From Lachnospiraceae bacterium (GTDB taxonomy: Bacteria > Bacillota > Clostridia > Lachnospirales > Lachnospiraceae): a DNA stretch of 5,840 bases. The stretch is from positions 1 to 5,840 of the forward strand of contig JAFVAA010000406.1 in the NCBI GenBank assembly GCA_017476305.1. Reading direction: 5' to 3'. Shown here in pieces: positions 1-4,862 of this stretch (positions are counted from its first letter, which is position 1; each line of letters opens with the position of its first letter). Under the pieces are notes generated by a model. That model was not told the origin of the DNA. It did not search any database and saw only the letters and a program-made list of their open reading frames with translations. Both the position numbers and the translations under genes were made by a program.

Positions 1-166
1 GATACGGACCAGCGGGGAACAGAGACTTTCGAATTATCTGCTGTGGCAGCTGGCATACGCAGAGTTCTTTTTTACGGATGTTTTGTGGCCGGATTTTAGC
101 AAAGAGGATCTGGAAAAAGCAGTCGAATTTTATCAAAGCAGGGATCGCAGGTTTGGCGGCGTTTAG
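1..166 (+). CDS. uppS: Undecaprenyl diphosphate synthase, C-terminal end (partial)
   Basis: Only the last 54 codons are present; the first complete codon is at position 2 and the gene ends in TAG at 164-166. The family makes the C55 undecaprenyl diphosphate carrier for peptidoglycan and other wall polymers by cis-condensing isopentenyl diphosphate onto farnesyl diphosphate at the inner face of the membrane. The visible segment begins [16 protein letters not shown] and continues [15 protein letters not shown], which is the conserved C-terminal signature of cis-prenyltransferases. Its arginines and serine (RTSGEQRLS) bind the diphosphate of isopentenyl diphosphate, and the glutamate of YAEFFF is conserved. 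It ends in a short basic tail, RDRRFGGV. It sits 23 nt before the chosen cdsA start, the standard uppS-cdsA arrangement. The fragment shows no disruption. The identification is firm although the N-terminal part lies outside the window. Confidence 0.95.
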   Translation, partial: IRTSGEQRLSNYLLWQLAYAEFFFTDVLWPDFSKEDLEKAVEFYQSRDRRFGGV

Positions 167-172
167 AATGTG

Positions 173-178
173 AGGTGG
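173..178 (+). promoter_or_regulatory. Ribosome binding site deciding the cdsA start
   Basis: AGGTGG lies 11 nt before ATG 190. It overlaps the alternative GTG codons at 175 and 178, which therefore lack an upstream site of comparable strength. This favours the ATG start. Confidence 0.55.
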
Positions 179-189
179 TGAGCAGAGCT

Positions 190-1011
190 ATGTTTCGTAC
201 AAGGTTATTAAGCGGAATTGTGTTAATGATAATTGCGATTACTTTTATTGTGGCAGGTGGTTATCCTCTGTTTGGGCTGATCACTGTGATTTCCGTGATA
301 GGACTTTATGAACTGTACCGGGCAGTCGGTATGGAAAAAACAGTTCCGGGAATCATCGGTTATCTGTCCGGTGTGGGATTAGATGTGCTTATTTTGAACA
401 CGGATGGTGGCTTACAGCCGTTCCGAAGGGTTACATATGAACATGTTTTGGCATGGCTCATCTGTACTCTGATTCTTTTGATGGTCTGCTATGTCATCTG
501 CTATCCAAAATATGATTCTGAGCAGATGACAATGCTGTTTTTTGGTATTTTTTATGTGACGTTGATGATGTCCTTTGTATTCCGGCTGAGATTTGTGGAA
601 AATGGCGTATTATATGTATGGCTGATTTTCATAGGAGCGTGGGGCTCTGATACCTGTGCATATTGTGTAGGAAAGCTGATAGGAAAACATAAAATGCCAT
701 CTGCTTTAAGTCCGAATAAAACGATTGAGGGATGTGCAGGAGGGGTGATTGGCGCAGCACTGATTGGTCTTATTTTCGCACTGGTGCTGTTTGATTCAAA
801 GGAATACCTGTGGAAACTGGCATTGATCTGTGGGATTTCTGCTGTGATTTCACAGATAGGAGATCTGACGGCATCTGCGATCAAAAGAAATCATGATATT
901 AAGGACTATGGAAAACTGATTCCGGGGCATGGTGGGATTTTAGACCGGTTCGACAGCATTATTTTCATCGCTCCGATCGTATATTATCTGGTGGTTTTCT
1001 TTCACATTTAA
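190..1011 (+). CDS. cdsA: Phosphatidate cytidylyltransferase (CDP-diacylglycerol synthase)
   Basis: This is an integral membrane enzyme that makes CDP-diacylglycerol and diphosphate from CTP and phosphatidic acid, the branch point to phosphatidylglycerol, cardiolipin and other phospholipids. The product is 273 residues, the usual bacterial length of about 260-290. About eight hydrophobic segments are seen, the first two near residues 7-24 and 27-46. The CDP-alcohol synthase signature is complete at residues 229-255: S-A-I-K-R, then K-D-Y-G, then IPGHGGILDRFD. The earlier AWGSDTCAYCVGK and LSPNKTIEG motifs are also typical. ATG at 190 is preferred because AGGTGG (173-178) precedes it by 11 nt and MFRTRLLSG is a typical start; a GTG at 175 would add five residues. 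The gene lies between uppS and dxr, with 23 and 19 nt gaps, so it is probably co-transcribed with both. No disruption is seen. Confidence 0.96.
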   Translation: MFRTRLLSGIVLMIIAITFIVAGGYPLFGLITVISVIGLYELYRAVGMEKTVPGIIGYLSGVGLDVLILNTDGGLQPFRRVTYEHVLAWLICTLILLMVCYVICYPKYDSEQMTMLFFGIFYVTLMMSFVFRLRFVENGVLYVWLIFIGAWGSDTCAYCVGKLIGKHKMPSALSPNKTIEGCAGGVIGAALIGLIFALVLFDSKEYLWKLALICGISAVISQIGDLTASAIKRNHDIKDYGKLIPGHGGILDRFDSIIFIAPIVYYLVVFFHI

Positions 1012-1016
1012 AAAGT

Positions 1017-1021
1017 AAGGG
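1017..1021 (+). promoter_or_regulatory. Ribosome binding site deciding the dxr start
   Basis: AAGGG lies 9 nt before ATG 1031 and directly abuts the in-frame ATG at 1022, so the later ATG is favoured. The resulting protein starts [14 protein letters not shown], the canonical Dxr N-terminus. Confidence 0.6.
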
Positions 1022-1030
1022 ATGAGGACT

Positions 1031-2182
1031 ATGAAAAAAATTGTGATACTTGGTTCTACAGGTTCCATTGGAACACAGACTCTGGAGGTGGTCAGAGAAA
1101 ATGAAGATATGGAGGTCGTTGCGCTTGCAGCCAGGGGAAATACGGAACTTTTAGAAAAACACATCCTGGAATTTCATCCGAAGCTGGTTTGTGTCTACGA
1201 TGAGAAAAAGGCTGCAGAGCTGAAATAGAAGTTTTCAACAGGGGATCCTGAGGTGGTTTCCGGCATGGATGGGCTGAATGCATGCGCCACGATGTCCGAG
1301 GGGAATATTGTTGTGGCAGCCGTAGTGGGGATGATCGGGATTCGTCCTGTTATCGAGGCAATCAAAGCAGGAAAGGATATTGCTTTTGCAAATAAAGAGA
1401 CCTTGGTGACGGCAGGGCATATTATCATGCCCTTGGTGAAAAAATATGGAGTGAAGCTGCTTCCTGTGGATAGCGAACATGCTGCGATTTTTATGTGTCT
1501 GAACGGAGAAGAAAAGAAAGAGGTGGAAAAAATCTGGCTGACTGCCTCCTGTGGTCCGTTTCGCGGAAAAAAGAGGGAGGAGCTTGCGAATGTTACAGTA
1601 GAGGAGGCACTTCATCATCCGAACTGGTCCATGGGGAAAAAGATTACGATTGATTCCGCAACAATGGTGAATAAAGGATTAGAAGTGATGGAGGCAAAGT
1701 GGCTGTTTGGAATGGAATTCGAAAAAATACAGGTCCTTTTGCAGCCACAGAGCATCATTCATTCGATGGTGGAATATAGAGACGGGGCTGTGATAGCGCA
1801 GCTTGGCACGCCGGATATGAGACTGCCGATCCAGTATGCACTCTGTTATCCGGAAAGACGGAAACGAATGGGGGAAGCCTTGGATTTTACAAAGCTTGCA
1901 GGGATCACCTTTGAAAATCCGGATATGGAGACCTTCTCCGGACTAAAGCTTGGCTATGAAGCAGGGAAAGCAGGCGGAAGCATGCCTACCGTCTATAATG
2001 CGGTAAATGAAAAGGCGGTTTCTCTGTTTTTAGAAAAAAAAATATCCTATCTTCGGATCACAGAGCTTATCGCAGAGGAAATGGAGCAGCATCATCTCAT
2101 AGCAGAGCCATCCTTAGAGGAGATTTTGGAGGTGGAGAGAGAGGTACATCAAAGAATGGATTGTGAATATAATAGGAAATAG
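1031..2182 (+). pseudogene. dxr: 1-deoxy-D-xylulose 5-phosphate reductoisomerase, interrupted by one in-frame TAG
   Basis: Dxr converts 1-deoxy-D-xylulose 5-phosphate to 2-C-methyl-D-erythritol 4-phosphate with NADPH and a divalent metal, the committed MEP-pathway step. Read through one stop, the frame has 383 codon positions, normal for the family. Visible motifs are the NADPH loop GSTGSIG (residues 8-14), NKE (121-123), metal ligands D147 and E149 in VDSEH, NKGLE with E218, and the conserved run around QPQSIIHSMVE. TAG at codon 66 (1226-1228) cuts the gene inside the N-terminal NADPH domain; the same frame continues without shift. The 65-residue piece could not be active, and a restart at GTG 1253 or ATG 1265 would lack the GSTGSIG loop. 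Cys174 replaces the first glycine of the usual SGGPF loop. The start at 1031 follows AAGGG (1017-1021) by 9 nt; ATG 1022 touches that site. Whether the stop is real or a sequence error cannot be told here. Confidence 0.93.
1226..1228 (+). other. In-frame amber stop inside dxr
   Basis: TAG at codon 66 falls between ...AAELK and KFSTGDPEVVSGMDG. The frame is identical on both sides, so this is a substitution-type interruption and not an indel. It is one base change from CAG, GAG or AAG. The position is a poorly conserved, usually charged or polar stretch of Dxr, so the original residue cannot be fixed from the sequence alone. Confidence 0.95.
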
Positions 2183-2196
2183 GAATGAATAAAAGG

Positions 2197-2225
2197 TTGA
2201 CATATATAATATATAAAGATATATT
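2197..2225 (+). promoter_or_regulatory. Predicted sigma-A type promoter for rseP
   Basis: A perfect TTGACA at 2197-2202 is followed after 17 bp by TATATT at 2220-2225, matching TATAAT at five of six positions. The spacer is very AT-rich. Transcription would start near 2232, about 105 nt before the rseP ATG, inside the first copy of the tandem repeat. It suggests rseP has its own promoter besides any read-through from dxr. This is a consensus match only and no transcript data are available. Confidence 0.7.
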
Positions 2226-2287
2226 ATATTCAGTAACGGAATTTAATTCAGTAACGGAATTTAATTCCGTTACTGAATATAACATAT
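2219..2287 (+). repeat. Nested inverted repeat with two alternative hairpins in the rseP leader
   Basis: The inverted copy can pair with either direct copy. Pairing with copy 2 joins 2246-2260 to 2264-2278: 15 perfect pairs around a 3-nt loop. Pairing with copy 1 joins 2224-2242 to 2264-2282 without mismatch, then after one mismatch (2223/2283) continues to 2219/2287, with 2243-2263 looped out. In RNA beginning near 2232 only the inner part of the second structure would form. No T-run follows, so it is a poor intrinsic terminator. An operator for a dimeric repressor, a leader structure or a small palindromic repeat element are all possible; the sequence does not decide. Confidence 0.85.
2229..2264 (+). 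repeat. 18-bp tandem direct repeat, two exact copies
   Basis: TTCAGTAACGGAATTTAA occurs at 2229-2246 and again, identical, at 2247-2264. A third, inverted and slightly shorter copy (TTCCGTTACTGAAT) follows at 2265-2278. The repeat sits directly on the predicted rseP transcription start. The exact duplication suggests recent slippage or expansion. Confidence 0.95.
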
Positions 2288-2337
2288 AAAAGATAATACA
2301 AAAGTAACTTTAGCAGATTAGGGAGATGAGGTAGCAT

Positions 2338-3693
2338 ATGAATATTGTAGTAGCGTTATTAATTTTTACGATCATCGTTGTCATTCACGAGCTTGGACAT
2401 TTCATTTTTGCGAAGAAAAACGGGGTTGGAGTACCGGAATTTTCTGTGGGAATGGGACCTCGTCTGATTACTGTGGCAAAAACGTCAAAGGGAATGAAGG
2501 TAAAGTTTTTGTGCTCCCAGAAGGCATATGATGCGGATGAAGACTGGCAGGATGTGACGAAGTACTCCTGGAAACTTTTACCAATTGGCGGTTCCTGTGC
2601 CATGGTGGGCGAGGATGAGGATGTCTATTCCGAAGATTCCTTTAATACTAAGGGAAAGTGGGCGAGATTTACCATCGTTTTTGCAGGACCGTTCTTTAAT
2701 TTTATCTTAGCATTCGTTCTGTCCATCATTATTATAGCACAGTCGGGGATCGACTACCCGGAGGTCTTCGCAGCGTATGATAATCAGCCGGCGAAGATGG
2801 CAGGCATTGAAGAGGGAGATATCATCAAAAGCATCAATGGCCATAAAATCACTATTGGGCGCGAGGTGGAAACCTATATGCAGCTTCATCCTCTGGATGG
2901 AAGTGATGTGACTGTAGTAGTAGAGCGTGACGGCAAGGAAAAGACCTTTACCTTTAGCCCGAAGTACAAAACGAATCTGTTTGGCTTTTCTTATTCTGCA
3001 GAGGAGAACCATTCCGCAAAAATCTCTGCTCTTTCCGAGGATAAACCGTTTGAAAAAGCCGGTGTAAAGGCTGGAGATGAGATCGTCTCTGTAAATGGTG
3101 AGCCGGTGAATAATGGTGCAGAGCTAAAGACCATCATGGAGAAGTACAATGATGGAAAGGAAGTGACCTTTGAAATCAGGCGAGGAGATACTGTTAAGGA
3201 GTATAAAATAGCACCTGTGGCTTATGAGACAAATACCTTGGGCGTATTTGCCGAGGCAAGGGAGAAGACAGGAAATGCATTTCAGGTCATAAAGTACATT
3301 GTCGTGGAAGTATAATACTGGATCGTGACGACGCTAGGCAGTTTAAAGCAGCTCATTACCGGTGCCATCAGTATCAAGGCACTTTCCGGACCTGTGGGAA
3401 TCGTGAATACGGTAGGGGATGTGATTGAGCAGACGAGTCAGGAAGGCATTTGGATGGTGGTGCTTAATATGCTCTATATGTCTGTGCTTTTAAGTGCGAA
3501 CCTGGGTGTGATGAATCTTTTGCCGATTCCGGCTTTGGATGGCGGAAGGATTTTGTTCATCATTGTCGAGGCGATTCGCAGGAAACCGATCGATAAGGAA
3601 AAAGAGGGATATGTGCATTTTGCGGGGTTTGCGCTTTTGATGGTTTTGATGGTGTTTGTCATGTACAATGATATTGTGAGGATTTTGCACTAG
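2338..3693 (+). pseudogene. rseP: RIP (site-2) zinc metalloprotease of the RseP/RasP family, interrupted by one in-frame TAA
   Basis: This is a multi-pass membrane protease that cuts substrates such as anti-sigma factors and signal-peptide remnants within the membrane. Read through one stop, the frame has 451 codon positions. HELGH at residues 17-21 supplies two zinc-binding histidines and the catalytic glutamate. A central membrane segment (about 110-135, FAGPFFNFILAF) is followed by two PDZ-like regions, near residues 145-205 (QPAKMAGIEEGDIIKSINGH) and 230-300 (KPFEKAGVKAGDEIVSVNG). NLLPIPALDGGR (from N393) contains D401, the third zinc ligand, followed by a last membrane segment. TAA at codon 326 (3313-3315) separates both PDZ regions and HELGH from the LDGG half, so neither fragment has a full active site. 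ATG 2338 has GAGG (2328-2331) 6 nt upstream. A separate promoter and palindromes flank the gene. Confidence 0.93.
3313..3315 (+). other. In-frame ochre stop inside rseP
   Basis: TAA at codon 326 lies between ...KYIVVEV and YWIVTTLGSL, near the junction between the second PDZ-like region and the third membrane segment. The frame is the same on both sides. Relatives that I recall usually have a basic residue here (EVKYWI-like), so AAA to TAA is one candidate; CAA or GAA are equally a single change away. Confidence 0.94.
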
Positions 3694-3705
3694 TTGATTT
3701 GGGAT

Positions 3706-3720
3706 GGCTCTGAAAGAGCC
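3706..3720 (+). other. Short GC-rich hairpin after rseP
   Basis: GGCTCT (3706-3711), loop GAA, AGAGCC (3715-3720) forms a 6-bp perfect stem 13 nt after the rseP stop codon. It resembles a terminator stem, but the next bases (GCTTGTTACT) are not a T-run, so termination is doubtful. It could be a 3' mRNA-stabilising or processing hairpin. Confidence 0.5.
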
Positions 3721-3728
3721 GCTTGTTA

Positions 3729-3767
3729 CTAGTACATCATAAAGGAATTAAATTTATGATGTACTAG
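3729..3767 (+). repeat. 15-bp perfect inverted repeat between rseP and ispG
   Basis: CTAGTACATCATAAA (3729-3743) is the exact reverse complement of TTTATGATGTACTAG (3753-3767), with the 9-nt loop GGAATTAAA. No T-run follows. The apex carries GGAATTAAATT (3744-3754), which also occurs on the minus strand at the apex of the palindrome upstream of rseP. A tiny CAGC-GAA-GCTG stem (3770-3780) follows directly. It is not recognisable as a known terminator or riboswitch; it may be a palindromic repeat element or an operator upstream of ispG. Confidence 0.85.
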
Positions 3768-4146
3768 AGCAGCGAAGCTGTGAATAGGAACATTTCAGGA
3801 ACAGGAGTGGGATTGATAAATGATGAGAGAGAGGACCAGAGTAATCCGGATTGGGGATGTGAGCATCGGGGGTGGAAATCCGGTGGCAATCCAGTCTATG
3901 ACAAATACAAAGACAGAGGATGTATCTGCTACAGTAAACCAGATTTTGGAGCTGGAAAAGGCAGGATGTGAGATCATTCGTTCTGCTGTCCCTACCATGG
4001 AGGCGGCTAAGGCGATTTCTGAGATAAAAAAAGAAATTCATATTCCTCTGGTGGCAGATATTCATTTCGATTACCGTCTGGCGATTGCAGCGATGGAGAA
4101 CGGTGCAGATAAGATACGGATCAATCCTGGAAATATCGGTTCAAAG

Positions 4147-4149
4147 TAA
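4147..4149 (+). other. In-frame ochre stop inside ispG
   Basis: TAA at codon 110 lies between [10 protein letters not shown] and KVQAVVDVAKE, in an unbroken frame. Family members usually have a glutamate at or next to this position (GSEEKV-like), which would make GAA to TAA the simplest change; CAA or AAA are also one change away. Confidence 0.95.
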
Positions 4150-4847
4150 AAAGTACAGGCCGTGGTGGATGTGGCAAAGGAGCGGCAGATTCCGATTCGT
4201 GTGGGCGTGAACAGCGGTTCTTTAGAGAAGGAGATTCTAAAGAAATACGGTGCTGTGACAGCAGAGGGACTGGTGGAAAGTGCACTAAAACAGGTGCAGA
4301 CCATTGAAGAAATGGGCTATGATAATCTGGTGATCAGTATTAAATCTTCCGATGTACTGATGTGCATAAAGGCACATGAACTGATTGCGAAAAAAACGGA
4401 TTATCCGCTTCACGTCGGAATTACAGAGTCCGGTTCCGTGGTGCAGGGAAGCATAAAATCGGCGGTAGGTCTGGGAAATATCCTGTATCAGGGCATCGGT
4501 GATACGATTCGTGTCTCTCTGACGGGGGCTCCTGTGGAGGAGGTCCGGGCAGCAAAGCTGATTTTAAAAACTCTGGGACTTCGAAAGGGCGGAGTGACAG
4601 TGGTATCCTGTCCGACCTGCGGGAGAACGCAGATTGACCTCATCGGTCTGGCCGGGAAAGTGGAGAAGCTGGTAGAAGATATGGATGCAGATATCAAGGT
4701 GGCTGTGATGGGCTGTGTGGTCAATGGTCCCGGTGAGGCAAAGGATGCAGATGTAGCGATAGCCGGAGGAAAAGGAGAGGGACTTCTCATCAAAAAGGGA
4801 GAAGTGATAAGGAAGGTTCCGGAAGAGGAGCTTTTGAACGTGTTAAA

Positions 4848-4854
4848 AGAGGAG
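4848..4854 (+). promoter_or_regulatory. Ribosome binding site for polC inside ispG
   Basis: AGAGGAG ends 8 nt before ATG 4863, near-ideal strength and spacing. It lies in the last codons of ispG, supporting this start and translational coupling of polC to ispG. Confidence 0.8.
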
Positions 4855-4862
4855 CTTGGTGC

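Noticed and set aside
175..189. GTG 175 as the cdsA start
   Set aside because: It overlaps the likely ribosome binding site AGGTGG and adds a non-conserved VSRA-type extension; ATG 190 gives the typical N-terminus.
552..884. Open reading frames on the minus strand and in other plus frames across the window
   Set aside because: They lie wholly or largely antisense or out of frame to clearly recognised genes, have low-complexity or unfamiliar products, and lack ribosome binding sites in sensible positions.
2219..2287. CRISPR array or insertion sequence
   Set aside because: The repeats are only 18 bp, directly adjacent without spacers, and no transposase or cas gene is present.
2270..2297. Second rseP promoter, TTACTG with GATAAT at 16 bp spacing
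   Set aside because: Only four of six positions match at -35, and AT-rich DNA gives such matches easily; the promoter at 2197-2225 is much better.
3755..3760. TATGAT as a -10 box for an ispG promoter
   Set aside because: It lies inside the inverted-repeat arm and no acceptable -35 lies 16-18 bp upstream (GTACAT at 17 bp).
3694..3819. Intrinsic terminator between rseP and ispG
   Set aside because: The hairpins at 3706-3720 and 3729-3767 are not followed by a T-run, so termination cannot be claimed.
3780..3971. 63-residue plus-strand frame overlapping the start of ispG
   Set aside because: It is an out-of-frame shadow of the IspG N-terminus, which carries the recognisable motifs.
1226..4149. 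Genetic code reassignment of TAA or TAG to sense
   Set aside because: TAG ends uppS, dxr, rseP and ispG, and TAA ends cdsA, all at the expected C-termini. Internal stops are single per gene and absent from cdsA and from the visible parts of uppS and polC, whereas reassignment would give many. A suppressor acting at some sites is not excluded.
1226..4149. Selenocysteine, pyrrolysine or programmed frameshifting at the internal stops
   Set aside because: Selenocysteine uses TGA; pyrrolysine uses only TAG and two of the stops are TAA. The frame is unchanged across each stop, so frameshifting is not needed. No leaky-stop context such as a following CTA is present.
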